Origin: Streptomyces coacervatus
Lineage (GTDB): Bacteria; Actinomycetota; Actinomycetes; Streptomycetales; Streptomycetaceae
Length of the DNA stretch: 64,000 nt
Assembly: GCF_029223485.1 (NCBI RefSeq)
Contig: NZ_JARHTP010000017.1
Location: 186,001-250,000, forward strand
Direction of reading: 5' to 3'
Made by a program: the position numbers and the translations under genes. Below the pieces are notes generated by a model. That model saw only the letters and a list, made by a program, of their open reading frames with translations. It searched no databases and was not told the DNA's origin. Of the stretch, positions 1-7,406 are shown piece by piece. The first letter of the stretch is position 1, and each line of letters opens with the position of its first letter.

Positions 1-278
1 ACCTGCGCGATGCGAACCTCACCCGCGCCAATCTGCTCGTAGCGGTCCTTGCCGGCGCCAACCTGGGCGGGGCGAACCTCACCGAAGCCTACCTGGGCGG
101 GGCGAACCTCACCGGCGCCAACCTGCGCGATGCGAACCTCACCCACACCGACCTGAGCGGGGCGAACCTCACCGGTGTCCGGAACTTGAGACCGGAACAA
201 GTCAGGTCGGCGCGTATCAATGCGGAGACAGTGCTGCCGCCCGACATCAGTACGGCCGTGGGACCGTCCACCACCTGA
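1..278 (+). CDS. Pentapeptide-repeat protein, C-terminal part (cut by window edge)
   Basis: The reading frame enters from the left edge and ends at TGA 276-278. About 60 residues are tandem five-residue units of the A(N/D)Lxx type (GANLT, RDANL, GANLG), which is the right-handed quadrilateral beta-helix of pentapeptide-repeat proteins. A non-repeat tail of about 30 residues closes the protein. The DNA itself is a near-perfect 15-bp tandem repeat. Some members of the family mimic DNA and protect gyrase, but most have no known role, and nothing here decides the function. The start lies outside the window, so full length and any fused domain cannot be judged. Confidence 0.85.
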   Translation, partial: LRDANLTRANLLVAVLAGANLGGANLTEAYLGGANLTGANLRDANLTHTDLSGANLTGVRNLRPEQVRSARINAETVLPPDISTAVGPSTT

Positions 279-282
279 CTCT

Positions 283-738
283 CTGGTCGCGTCCTTATCG
301 AGGGGCGGGCGGCGCCGGCTGGGGACCCTCGTCCCCGACGCGACCAACGAAGCCCGTGCCCAGTGCCTCGACCTGCTGTGCGAGGCGTACGGGCTGCCTG
401 CGCCCCGGCTCGGCGCCGGCGGCCGGGTGTCGCCTCAACCCGCTACGGCCTTCGGCACCCTCGCGGCCCTGTGCCGCCAACTCGACCAGGACCTCGGCGG
501 CTACATGTCACCCGGCCACACCCGGCTCGCCGCGGTGGTCGCCCTCGTCCTCGACACGGCGCCCCGGTCCGGGGAGCTGGTCGCGATGCGTCTGTCCCAT
601 CTCCGGCCCGGGGCGGTGTACGTCGACCGGCGCCCCTAGCACGGCGGTCCGCCGGACGGCGACTGGTTCGAGCTGTCGCCGCTGAGCACCGCGGCGCTCG
701 ACCGGTGGATCTCGGGGGTATCCCAAAATGGGACTTAG
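283..738 (+). pseudogene. Tyrosine recombinase remnant
   Basis: The frame reads a helical segment and then a TAPRSGELVAMRL-like block, which resembles the conserved Arg box of phage integrase catalytic domains (xxRxGEL). A segment resembling the next beta-hairpin follows (DGDWFELSPLSTAALDRWI). An in-frame TAG at 637-639 interrupts it, the second half ends at TAG 736-738, and no catalytic His-x-x-Arg or Tyr region follows. It is read as a dead fragment of a site-specific recombinase. Its position beside the tRNA-derived att fragment at 2245 fits an integrated-element scar. The 5' boundary is uncertain because no credible start is visible. Confidence 0.55.
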
Positions 739-1024
739 CGATACGCGACAGACACCGAAGGCAAAGAGACAGTAAAGGAATTCGGCCTGGAGGGGCCTAG
801 CCAGCACTCCGAAAATGGCCGCACTGGCAGGCGTGATTGCAGTTGCTCCAATTACGAGTTGACGCTCACCTCCCAGTCGCCATGGCGAGGTTGCCGAATC
901 AATACAAGTGTCAACTCCCCCCGAGTCATAGGATGGAGAGCCTTAATGATCATGCTACAGAGCGCCCAGCTGGGGCCCGGAACGCCCCGCAACGCGGGCT
1001 AGGCTGGCAGAGCCATCACATGAG
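739..1024. other. Low-GC intergenic stretch with no supported gene
   Basis: The base composition here is visibly lower in G+C than the neighbours (for example AAGAGACAGTAAAGGAATTC near 763 and the run around 895-960). No open frame shows Streptomyces-like third-position GC. This suggests horizontally acquired, non-coding sequence at the junction after the recombinase remnant. It runs into the tandem hairpins that begin at about 1025. Confidence 0.5.
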
Positions 1025-1135
1025 TGAGGAGCCCCACCCGATAGTCCTGGGTGCAACCAGGCGAGTGAGGCTCCTCAGTCGATTTCATCCCCGCCCGATG
1101 GCCCTGGGGTGCAACCCAGGCGGGTGAGGCTCCAT
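1025..1135 (+). repeat. Two tandem structured hairpins (about 57-nt unit)
   Basis: Two related units lie 57 nt apart. Both contain a CCTGG(G)-GTGCAA-CC(C)AGG stem-loop with an identical GTGCAA loop. Unit 1 (1025-1077) is closed by an outer stem in which GAGGAGCC (1026-1033) pairs perfectly with GGCTCCTC (1069-1076), with CAC and CG pairing further in. Unit 2 (about 1092-1126) pairs CGCCCG with CGGGTG around CCTGGG/CCCAGG. Paired bases differ between the units with compensation (CCTGG/CCAGG versus CCTGGG/CCCAGG), which favours RNA structure over a DNA site. The units sit directly upstream of the small gene at 1161 and could be a leader or an independent RNA. I do not recognise a named family. 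Confidence 0.5.
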
Positions 1136-1160
1136 CTATCGATTCCTTGGGGGAATCACG

Positions 1161-1337
1161 ATGAATGATTGCACGTCTGTCCACGACGGCGGGAAGCGGA
1201 GCCGCCGGGAGCGCCTGGCCGCCCGGGTACGCCGCATGTTCCGCCTCATTCGGACTCGGTTCCTGCTCGGGGTCGCTTACGGCTCCGGATCGGCCTGTGT
1301 GAGCCTGGCCGTCTGGGCGGTCACGCGTCACCGTTGA
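1161..1337 (+). CDS. Small single-pass membrane protein, 58 aa
   Basis: ATG 1161 to TGA 1335-1337. The first 32 residues are strongly basic (KRSRRERLAARVRRMFRLIR). They are followed by a hydrophobic Gly/Ala/Ser-rich segment of about 20 residues (FLLGVAYGSGSACVSLAVWAV) and a short basic tail. This matches small actinomycete plasmid or integrative-element membrane proteins, but no family is recognised. It sits just after the two tandem hairpins, which may lie in its leader. The GGGGGAA about 5-10 nt upstream of ATG can serve as the ribosome binding site. Confidence 0.5.
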   Translation: MNDCTSVHDGGKRSRRERLAARVRRMFRLIRTRFLLGVAYGSGSACVSLAVWAVTRHR

Positions 1338-1411
1338 CCCGCGGCGCGTAGCGCTGGGGCCGGTCGCCTGCAGGTGGCCGGCCCCAGCGCGCGCCTAGCC
1401 GCAGTGGGGCC

Positions 1412-1636
1412 TCATATGCGTCCGAGAGCGTGCATGACGCCAGCAAGCACGCCCCCAACGGCGACTCCCACGAGCTTCCACATGAAAACCCGCTTCACCT
1501 GCTGCCGTCGCAGACGCCGCTCGTGGTCCAGGTAGCTACGACGCCACTCCGCCCCTTGCTGCTCGCGACGCATCAGCATCTCTTGTTCATGTGCGCTCAA
1601 CGGCCGCCACCGGCGCTTGCCCTTGCGCTTTCCCAT
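1412..1636 (-). CDS. Small basic coiled-coil/membrane protein, 74 aa
   Basis: The N-terminal half is rich in Lys, Arg and Glu (MGKRKGKRRWRPLSAHEQEM) and predicted helical. A C-terminal hydrophobic segment follows (WKLVGVAVGGVLAGVMHAL) and looks like one membrane helix. It is convergent with the 58-aa gene at 1161. It is hypothetical; similar basic tail-anchored small proteins are common in phage-like and plasmid-like regions of Streptomyces. The start is the only ATG in the frame and no alternative is better. Confidence 0.45.
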   Translation of the reverse strand: MGKRKGKRRWRPLSAHEQEMLMRREQQGAEWRRSYLDHERRLRRQQVKRVFMWKLVGVAVGGVLAGVMHALGRI

Positions 1637-1893
1637 CCCAGCCCCCCGGCGCCGATCACCAACCCCCTATGCTGCCATGCACCTTTTTACCTGCACCGCT
1701 TCCATAAACGGCGCCCACGCCGACGGTCTAATCACGGGGAACAGTACGACCTCCTCGACGGCTGGGCCGATCGAGGCTTAGCGCCAGTTTTCGTTCCAAT
1801 GTTCCTCAACCCCCGATTCGGCGGTTCGCTGGATCTTCTGCCGGGGAGGGTGCAAGGGCCGCCGGACGGACCGGCGGCATTGGAGGGGTGAGC

Positions 1894-2067
1894 GTGCCGA
1901 CCAAGAGCGTGTGGGGCGACTACGCGGAGAGCAGGGCCGACCGGGCTTCCGAACACACGGGTGAGGAGAGCCAGACCGACGCCATCGGAGAGGGCTTGGC
2001 GGCTGTCGCTTACGCTCTGCTCGACGTCGCCGCCGCGATCCGCGAGCGCACCGAGGCGCAGCAGTAG
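1894..2067 (+). CDS. Small acidic helical protein, 57 aa, integrative-element type
   Basis: GTG 1894 to TAG 2065-2067, preceded by GGAGG at 1882-1886 with 7-nt spacing; the in-frame GTG at 1888 is too close to that site. The protein is acidic, with a helical Ala-rich C-terminus (IGEGLAAVAYALLDVAAAIRER). Small proteins of this pattern occur in actinomycete integrative and conjugative elements, which agrees with the tRNA-derived att fragment about 180 bp downstream. No biochemical role is known to me. The frame is too short for most automated calls, but it has a good ribosome site and Streptomyces codon bias. Confidence 0.5.
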   Translation: MPTKSVWGDYAESRADRASEHTGEESQTDAIGEGLAAVAYALLDVAAAIRERTEAQQ

Positions 2068-2244
2068 AGCGGCGGCGGTCATCCTGTGCGGCGGCGAACC
2101 ATTGCTAGGGGCCCGCCCTGGGGAGTGAACGGGGAGTGGATCAAGAAAATGACTCTGCACCGCACCCACGCCAACCAAGGCACACCAAGGCTCTGACCTG
2201 CCCAGATAATCAACGATCCTGGTCAGCGATCTTTCCGCACATTA

Positions 2245-2306
2245 TTCGGGACGAAGAGGTCGTGGGTTCAAATCCCGCCACCCCGACAGTGAAGTACCAG
2301 GTCAGG
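2245..2306 (+). other. 3' part of tRNA-Pro: probable att site of an integrative element
   Basis: TTCGGGACGAAG (2245-2256) matches an anticodon loop and 3' anticodon stem with a CGG-type proline anticodon. The variable loop, a complete T arm (GTGGG TTCAAAT CCCGC) and the acceptor 3' strand CACCCCG with discriminator A follow, ending at about 2286. The 5' half of the tRNA is missing: upstream bases (CACATTA) cannot form the anticodon stem. pSAM2-type elements insert in a tRNA-Pro with an att core from the anticodon region to the 3' end, exactly the part kept here. The flank to 2306 is partly repeated at 10405. The rest of 2068-2633 holds no supported gene. Confidence 0.75.
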
Positions 2307-2337
2307 GGCCTGATCCGCATCGCGGGTCGGGCCCCTG
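2303..2337 (+). terminator. Hairpin terminator behind the tRNA fragment
   Basis: CAGGGGCC (2303-2310) pairs perfectly with GGCCCCTG (2330-2337), and the inner GATCCG/CGGGTC extends the stem through a wobble pair. No long U-tract follows, as is usual for Streptomyces. It lies about 17 nt after the tRNA 3' end, which is the usual place for a tRNA terminator, and was probably carried along with the att fragment. Confidence 0.6.
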
Positions 2338-2633
2338 AGTGGTTGTGGGGCCGTTTGGGAGCTGCGTTCGGAATCCCGGCTCCCTTGGGCAACGGCCTCC
2401 GCCCGCGCCGATCTCCTGCGCCTACGCCCTCGATCCCATCAGGAACCGACCGTGGACGACACCTTCGACCACTCTCGCGGATACCTGGAGAAGGGGCGGG
2501 CCGATCCCTCCGCGGCAGTACGCTCGTCATACGGCCCGCCCGTGACCCCGGCCCTCTCCGTGCAGTCCCGTTCCGCGCAACAGAGGCCCTGCGCAAGGCG
2601 AAAGCCACTCCACCGACGGAGGAGATGGGGCGC

Positions 2634-3002
2634 ATGGGCTCGCATCCCGACCTGTTCGACGAGTTGCGTGTGGTCACGGCCGACGGCGAGTTGGACCTGA
2701 CCACCGTGCCGGCCTTCGTACGTGATCTGGAGGACGCCCGGCACGGCAGCAGGCGGCTGTTCCTCATCGTCGACCTGCGCGGTGTCACGTTCATGGACGG
2801 CAGCGTCCTGGCCCCGCTGTGCACGGCGTGGGAGGACTGTCGTGAGCGGCTCGGATGGGTGCGGGTCGTGCACAACCGGCCGGGCGCAGGTCTCGTGTTC
2901 CGGGCCGGCGGTCTGCAGGAGCGTTTCCCGCGGTACGCGAGCGCCCAGGATGCCTGGAACGGCATACCCGCCGACCGCGCGGTGTCGGGCGGGGCCACGT
3001 AG
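2634..3002 (+). CDS. STAS-domain protein (anti-sigma factor antagonist type)
   Basis: 122 residues. The core reads DLTTVPAFVRDLEDA, then FLIVDLRGVTFMDGSVLAPL, the beta-strand and phosphorylation-loop region of STAS/SpoIIAA-like proteins. A TFMDGSVL sequence stands where the canonical FxDSxGL Ser lies, so Asp is kept and Ser is displaced by one position. ATG 2634 was chosen because GGAGGAG at 2618-2624 gives 9-nt spacing; the ATG at 2625 would abut it. Such proteins bind anti-sigma kinases in partner-switching control of stress sigma factors. The GAF fragment at 3067 is its neighbour. Confidence 0.75.
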   Translation: MGSHPDLFDELRVVTADGELDLTTVPAFVRDLEDARHGSRRLFLIVDLRGVTFMDGSVLAPLCTAWEDCRERLGWVRVVHNRPGAGLVFRAGGLQERFPRYASAQDAWNGIPADRAVSGGAT

Positions 3003-3066
3003 TGGACGCCGCAAGCCGGACGGCGTCCCACCCGGAGGTGCCCCGGCCGCCAGGCAGCGCAGAGCG

Positions 3067-3536
3067 GTGATCAGCGACGGCATGGCCGAGGTCCTGCCGT
3101 CGCTGCACCGGGGCGAGGCCGACGACACGGCGCAGGCTTGTGCGCGGGCGTTGGGCGCCGAGGGCGTCGCGCTGTCCGTGCTGGTCGGTGCCGAGCGGTC
3201 GGCCGAACTGCTTTGGTGCCATCCCGAGTTGAGCGCGCGGTCCGAGGAACTCCAGTTCACGCTGGGCGAGGGCCCGGGTCCGGACGCGGTCCGCGTCGGC
3301 TCGCCCGTCGTCGAGCCGGACCTGGACGGGGTCCGCCCCGAGCGGTGGCCCGCACTGCTGCCGGCCGCGCGCGAGCTGGGCGTACACGGTGTGTGCTGCT
3401 TCCCGCTGGGCATCGGAGCCATCCGGACCGGCGTACTGACCCTGCTGTGCGACGGCGAGCGGTGGCTGAGCCGGCAGCAGTACCCGGACGCAACGGCACT
3501 GACAGCCGTCCTGGGGACGACCGCGGCTGACCGCTC
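3067..3536 (+). pseudogene. GAF-domain protein, truncated at its 3' end
   Basis: From GTG 3067 the frame encodes a GAF domain of the kind found in actinobacterial GAF-ANTAR regulators (FTLGEGPGPDAVRVGSPVVEPDL, then RPERWPALLPAARELGVHGV). These proteins usually continue into a C-terminal ANTAR RNA-binding domain. Here the recognisable sequence stops near 3525. The frame then runs antisense through the whole DUF5994 gene on the other strand, with no stop until 4105-4107. An overlap of some 570 bp is implausible, so the ANTAR end was probably deleted and joined to the end of the convergent gene. A short functional GAF-only protein cannot be excluded. Confidence 0.6.
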
Positions 3537-4007
3537 TCACGTCCCGGTGCCGGTGGCGATGAGAATCTGTGCGGCCTGCGCCATGTTGTCGTCGCGTACC
3601 GCTTCGGCCATCGCGGCGCGTGCCGCCTCGGGCGTCGCGTTCGGCGGGATCACAAGGAGGGAGAAGTGGTCCGTCTCGCCCCGGGTGACGAGGACGGTGT
3701 CGTCGCCGACCGGGAAGGAGTCGAGGCGGACGACACGGCCGTCGACGACCAGCCGGGTCGGCAGCGCGTCCCAGGCATCGGCGTCCAGCCCGACGCGTGT
3801 GAGGGGCCCGAGGTACTCGGTGAGCGCGGCGATCAGGGCGGGAAGCTCGGTGGTGATGTCGCGGGAGCGCGGCCACCACGCCCCGTCGAGTACACCCCGG
3901 CGGTCGTGCGTCGTCTCCAGCCGTACGACGGCCGTACCGGGCTTCGCGGCCCGGTGGACGGCATCCGGCAGCAGCCTGGCCACCCGCGGAGTACCGGAGT
4001 CGGACAT
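3537..4007 (-). CDS. DUF5994 family protein (paralogue 1)
   Basis: 156 residues from ATG 4007 (CAT 4005-4007). It carries the family signature LDGAWWPRSRDITTELPAL, a W-x-x-x-P block (AWDALPTRLVVDGRVVRLDSF) and a C-terminal SLLVIPPNATPEAARAAM strand-helix. Four paralogues of this actinobacterial family lie between 3.5 and 8.0 kb. No biochemical function is known; the family is common in Streptomyces and often sits beside stress-response genes such as STAS and GAF proteins. It points away from 4181, sharing a divergent intergenic space of 173 bp. Confidence 0.8.
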   Translation of the reverse strand: MSDSGTPRVARLLPDAVHRAAKPGTAVVRLETTHDRRGVLDGAWWPRSRDITTELPALIAALTEYLGPLTRVGLDADAWDALPTRLVVDGRVVRLDSFPVGDDTVLVTRGETDHFSLLVIPPNATPEAARAAMAEAVRDDNMAQAAQILIATGTGT

Positions 4008-4180
4008 CGCACTCGCCTGCCTGTCTGCCCCCGAGAACGGGTGGATTTCTCCTTTCACGGTACTGCGCGACTCAGGCGGCCGGGGAAACCACTGGTCACG
4101 CGTGTGAGCCGCGAGGCGCACCGGAGTAAAGTCGAAGATCCGGTGCGCGGATCCGTGCCCGCGGGGAAAACGAGGTCGCC

Positions 4181-4432
4181 ATGCAGCCCACGGAAACACC
4201 CTCGGAAGGACACGCCGACGTACGCATCGTCGCCACCTCCCCCGAGGTCGCCCGCCGCGTCGCGGAGGTGCTCCGTCGCTGCTTCGACGCCACCGAGCAG
4301 CGCAGCTACCCCGCGGACACCGAGGGAGGCACCCGCCTCCAGCTCACCGTGGACACCACCCGCGCGGCGGAACCGGCCAGATCCTGGCTGGAGGCCAGCC
4401 GCTCCTCGGGCGAGGCCGGCCGCCGGAAGTGA
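4181..4432 (+). CDS. Hypothetical small protein, 83 aa
   Basis: ATG 4181 with GAGGTCG just upstream. The sequence looks like a compact alpha/beta domain: strand (ADVRIVATS), helix (PEVARRVAEVLRRCF), strand (TRLQLTVDTT) and helix. This is typical of a small conserved Streptomyces family found next to DUF5994 genes. It is followed after 46 bp by a DUF5994 gene on the same strand, so the two may be co-transcribed. No function can be assigned. Confidence 0.65.
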   Translation: MQPTETPSEGHADVRIVATSPEVARRVAEVLRRCFDATEQRSYPADTEGGTRLQLTVDTTRAAEPARSWLEASRSSGEAGRRK

Positions 4433-4478
4433 GGCGACCTCCTGGAGCGGCGCAGAGGTCCGGGGACGGGTTCGGGCG

Positions 4479-4880
4479 ATGTCCGCGACCACCGACCATC
4501 TCTCGCCGCGCGCCGTGCCCTTCAGGGTCCCGACCGCCCGCCTCGCCCTCAAACCCGTGAACCCTTCCTCGGGCCATGTCGAGCTGGACGGCGCCTGGTG
4601 GCCCCGCGCGCGTGACCTGAGCCACGAACTCCCCGTGCCGGCCGACGTGTTGGACCCGCACAGGATCCTGCTGCTCTCCTGCACGGCGGGCCGCTGGGAC
4701 CTCTTGGTGGTTCCCGCGGAGACCAGTGCCCCCTCGGCCGCCAGGCTGACGGCTGCCGCGAGCGCGAGTACCGCCCCGCAGTCGACCGCGTCCGACCTCA
4801 TGACGGCAGAACAGGCCGACGCTTTCCCGTCGTACGAAGCCGCCGCCGGACGGCTCGGCCGACCGGCGGCGGGGATGTGA
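4479..4880 (+). CDS. DUF5994 family protein with an internal 40-codon deletion (paralogue 2)
   Basis: 133 residues from ATG 4479 (MSAT start as in paralogue 4). LDGAWWPRARDLSHELP is followed directly by VLDPHRILLLSCTAGRWDLLVVP. In paralogue 4 (7407-8018) the equivalent points, VLDP and IDPH, are separated by 40 residues holding the W-x-x-x-P core. In paralogue 4 the DNA at both points reads GACCC (7575-7579 and 7695-7699), 120 bp apart, and paralogue 2 keeps a single GACCC. This is the footprint of an in-frame deletion between short direct repeats. The protein probably lacks part of the fold and may be nonfunctional, although the frame is intact. Confidence 0.75.
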   Translation: MSATTDHLSPRAVPFRVPTARLALKPVNPSSGHVELDGAWWPRARDLSHELPVPADVLDPHRILLLSCTAGRWDLLVVPAETSAPSAARLTAAASASTAPQSTASDLMTAEQADAFPSYEAAAGRLGRPAAGM

Positions 4881-4958
4881 CGGTGACGTCACCGCCCCGC
4901 CCGTCAGTGCCCCGGCCGTCAGTGCCGGTGAATCGCCGGGCAGTGCATGACGGCCCGA

Positions 4959-5363
4959 TCAGACGTGAGCGCCCGCGGCGGCTGCCATGAGCGGTTCGGC
5001 CGTGTGCTCGGCGGTGTCCGGGGGCACGACCAGCAGGTCCCAGCGCCCCCGGCCGGGCGCGAGCAGGACGACGGTGTGCGGGGCGGACGCGGTCAGGTTC
5101 CTGCGCAGTCGTACGACCTGGTTGGAGACGAGCATCCGGCCGGGCACCGCGGACCACATCGCCCCGTTGACGGTGACGCTGGTGACGTGACCCCACGCGC
5201 GCGGCAACCCGGCCAGCAGCCGCGGGAGTTCGACGAGCAGATCGTACGAACGCGGCCACCACGCGCCGTCGATGGCCCGGGGCAGAGCCCCGTGGGCGTG
5301 GGGTGCCAGGCGCAGGCGGAGCACGGGGTGGGAGGGGAGCGGGGGTTGCAGTGCGGTGGTCAT
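4959..5363 (-). CDS. DUF5994 family protein (paralogue 3)
   Basis: 134 residues. It has the signature IDGAWWPRSYDLLVELPRLL, a complete central block (WGHVTSVTVNGAMWSAVPGRM) and the GRGRWDLLVVPPDT strand. ATG 5363 was preferred over the upstream TTG at 5378 because GGAG lies at the right distance before ATG. It is transcribed in the same direction as the desaturase (5406-6407), 42 bp downstream of that gene, so an operon is possible. Function unknown. Confidence 0.75.
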   Translation of the reverse strand: MTTALQPPLPSHPVLRLRLAPHAHGALPRAIDGAWWPRSYDLLVELPRLLAGLPRAWGHVTSVTVNGAMWSAVPGRMLVSNQVVRLRRNLTASAPHTVVLLAPGRGRWDLLVVPPDTAEHTAEPLMAAAAGAHV

Positions 5364-5405
5364 GATGGCTCCTGCCAACTGCCTTGCACGAGTGGGTGGT
5401 TGACG

Positions 5406-6407
5406 TCAGGCACGGCGGGCCGCGACCCGGTCCGGCGTCGGCCAGTGCACGTCGTGCACCCAGCCGAGGCGTTCGAGGAGGCGGATGACGGCGGCCGACG
5501 GGTCGAGCTGGCCGCGGTCGACGCCGTGCCGGGCGCTGGTGGGGTCGGCGTGGTGGAGGTTGTGCCAGCTCTCGCCGAAGGAGAGCAGGGCGAGCGGCCA
5601 CAGGTTGGTGGCCCGGTCGTGGCGCCGGGTGCGGAACGGGCGCTCACCGATCATGTGGCAGAGGGAGTTGACGCTCCAGGTGACGTGGTGGAGCAGCGCG
5701 ATGCGGACGAGTCCGGCCCACAGCAGGGCGGTCACGCCGTACAGCCAGGTGCCGCCGATCGCCCAGCCCAGCCCGAACGGCAGCGCGAGCGTGAGGAGAC
5801 AAAGCAGGGGGAAGGCGCGGGAGACCGCGCGGATGTCGCGGTCGGCGAGCAGGTCGGGGGCGTAACGCTCGGCGGAGGTTCGGTCGTTGCGGAACAGCCA
5901 GCCGACATGGGCGTGCAGCAGCCCGCGCAACTGGCCGCGCAGGTGCGTGCCATAGCGGTACGGGGAGTGCGGGTCGCCAGGGCGGTCGGTGAAGGCGTGG
6001 TGGCGGCGGTGGGTGGCGACCCAGCCGATGACGTCGCCCTGGAAGCTCATCGAACCGGCCACGGTGAGCGCGATGCGCACGGGGCGGATCGCGCGGTAGC
6101 CGCCGTGGGTGAGACCGCGGTGGAAGCCGACCGTGACGCCGAGGCCGGTGACCGTGTAGAGGACGGCCGCGAGCAGGACGTCGGCGGGGTGGATGAGGCG
6201 GCCCCACAGCAGCCAGCCGGCCAGGCCGAGCGCCACGAACGGCAGGACGACGATCACCGCCGTCACGGCCACATGGAGCCGTTCCCCGCCCTCGCGTGCG
6301 GGCGCCGGGCCGTCCGGCGGGAAGGGAGACGTACCGTCGTAGGCCGGGGGCAGCGGGATCGTGTCCGACCCAATCGCCGTCGTGGACGTGGTGGAATCGA
6401 GCGACAT
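5406..6407 (-). CDS. Acyl-CoA/fatty acid desaturase (delta-9 type)
   Basis: 333 residues, the usual length for bacterial delta-9 desaturases. Three histidine boxes that bind the di-iron centre are visible: HRGLTH, HRRHHAF and HNLHHAD. Hydrophobic pairs lie near residues 50-90 and 195-240, placing it in the membrane. It inserts a double bond in long-chain fatty acyl chains and so tunes membrane fluidity; the electron donor is not encoded nearby. ATG 6407 follows GAGGAG in the complement with good spacing. Neighbouring DUF5994, CsbD-like and STAS genes suggest a stress-related set. The substrate position is inferred from family only. Confidence 0.9.
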   Translation of the reverse strand: MSLDSTTSTTAIGSDTIPLPPAYDGTSPFPPDGPAPAREGGERLHVAVTAVIVVLPFVALGLAGWLLWGRLIHPADVLLAAVLYTVTGLGVTVGFHRGLTHGGYRAIRPVRIALTVAGSMSFQGDVIGWVATHRRHHAFTDRPGDPHSPYRYGTHLRGQLRGLLHAHVGWLFRNDRTSAERYAPDLLADRDIRAVSRAFPLLCLLTLALPFGLGWAIGGTWLYGVTALLWAGLVRIALLHHVTWSVNSLCHMIGERPFRTRRHDRATNLWPLALLSFGESWHNLHHADPTSARHGVDRGQLDPSAAVIRLLERLGWVHDVHWPTPDRVAARRA

Positions 6408-6722
6408 TCGGGGCTCCTCGGCCTCGGTGCGGGTGGCGCGGCCGGGGTCAGGGGCTGCCCCTGTGACGGGAGATGCGAGAACAGGGCCGGTTCGGACGCC
6501 GGCAGACGGAAGGTCCTCGCTTGCTTCACGGTACTCCCGCATGCTCTGAAACGGGCGGACCGGACAGCATGGCCTGCGCGTTGACACGGACCGCCGCCGG
6601 ACGTTGACTGGCAGCGCGGCGCAGGGCCATGCCACTGCAGGAACACACGGCGGAGCATCCCGCCCACCCGCCTCGCCCAGACCCCGCGGGAACCCGCCCA
6701 CCGGACAACAGCGAGGCCGGCC

Positions 6723-6914
6723 ATGACCGTTTCACGGAGCATCAGGAACCAGGCGCAGACGATGAAGGGCAGGATCACGGAGGAGCTCGGCCGGGTCACC
6801 CGCAACAGGCGACTGCAGCGCCGGGGCAGGAACGACCGTGTCTCCGGAAGCCTGAAACAGGCCGTGGAGAAGGCCAGGGGCGCCTTCAGGCCGAACGGAA
6901 GCGGCCCCCGATGA
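6723..6914 (+). CDS. CsbD-like stress protein
   Basis: 63 residues, Lys/Arg-rich, with the CsbD-family layout MKGRITEELGRVTRNRRLQRRG then a short linker and SLKQAVEKARGAF. CsbD-like proteins in Bacillus and Streptomyces are induced by general stress through alternative sigma factors; their molecular role is unknown. The stop codon overlaps the start of the next gene (ATGATGA at 6911), so the two are translationally coupled. Confidence 0.75.
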   Translation: MTVSRSIRNQAQTMKGRITEELGRVTRNRRLQRRGRNDRVSGSLKQAVEKARGAFRPNGSGPR

Positions 6915-7258
6915 TGTACGACCGGACACGCGCCCGGCAGTCCGCGGACCGGCCCTCGGGCCCCGGCGAACGCCCTGCCACGGGCCCGGAGCCGCTGCTC
7001 TCGTCGGACGGGCGGGACGAGATCGCCCGGCGCCTCGGACACGCCGTCAACACCCTCGCCGACACCCCGCGCGAGGCGGTGGAAGAGGCCGAGAGCGCCT
7101 ACGACGAAGCCACCGCCCAGCTCGTGAACGCCCTCGCGGAACGGCGGCGGGTCCTGCGCGCGGGCTGGCAGGACCAGGACCCCGAGTCACAGTCCGACGA
7201 ATTCCGGCACGCGCTGAGGCAGTACCGGGAGATCACCCAGCGACTGCTCCGCATCTAG
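6911..7258 (+). CDS. Hypothetical helical protein, 115 aa
   Basis: Starts at ATG 6911 (or 6914), overlapping the end of the CsbD-like gene. After a disordered Pro/Gly-rich start it is mainly charged helix (EAVEEAESAYDEATAQLVNALAERRRVLRAGW, then RHALRQYREITQRLL). This could form a coiled coil. No family is recognised. Coupling to the CsbD-like gene suggests a shared stress role. Confidence 0.6.
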   Translation: MMYDRTRARQSADRPSGPGERPATGPEPLLSSDGRDEIARRLGHAVNTLADTPREAVEEAESAYDEATAQLVNALAERRRVLRAGWQDQDPESQSDEFRHALRQYREITQRLLRI

Positions 7259-7406
7259 GCGGCCACTGCTCCGCGCCGGGGCGGAGCGCGGAGTAGTGTT
7301 GACAGTACCGAGAGCATTTCGCACACCGGCTTCCACGCCGGGTCGTTCTCGGCGAGAGATGAAACCCGGGCCGCTGCAGAAAGCGGCCCGGAGACGGGTC
7401 CGCATC

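Noticed and set aside
1025..1135. CRISPR array
   Set aside because: Only two diverged units, with the flanks between them also similar; the units are hairpins with compensating changes and there are no cas genes.
1732..2178. Minus-strand ORF of 148 aa
   Set aside because: Antisense to the better-supported 57-aa gene at 1894; Pro/Ser/Arg-rich without features.
2245..2286. Functional tRNA gene
   Set aside because: Only the anticodon-to-3' part is present; the D arm and 5' acceptor strand are missing.
2722..4107. A 461-residue plus-strand protein
   Set aside because: Only the first part from 3067 is GAF; after about 3530 it is antisense to a clear DUF5994 gene.
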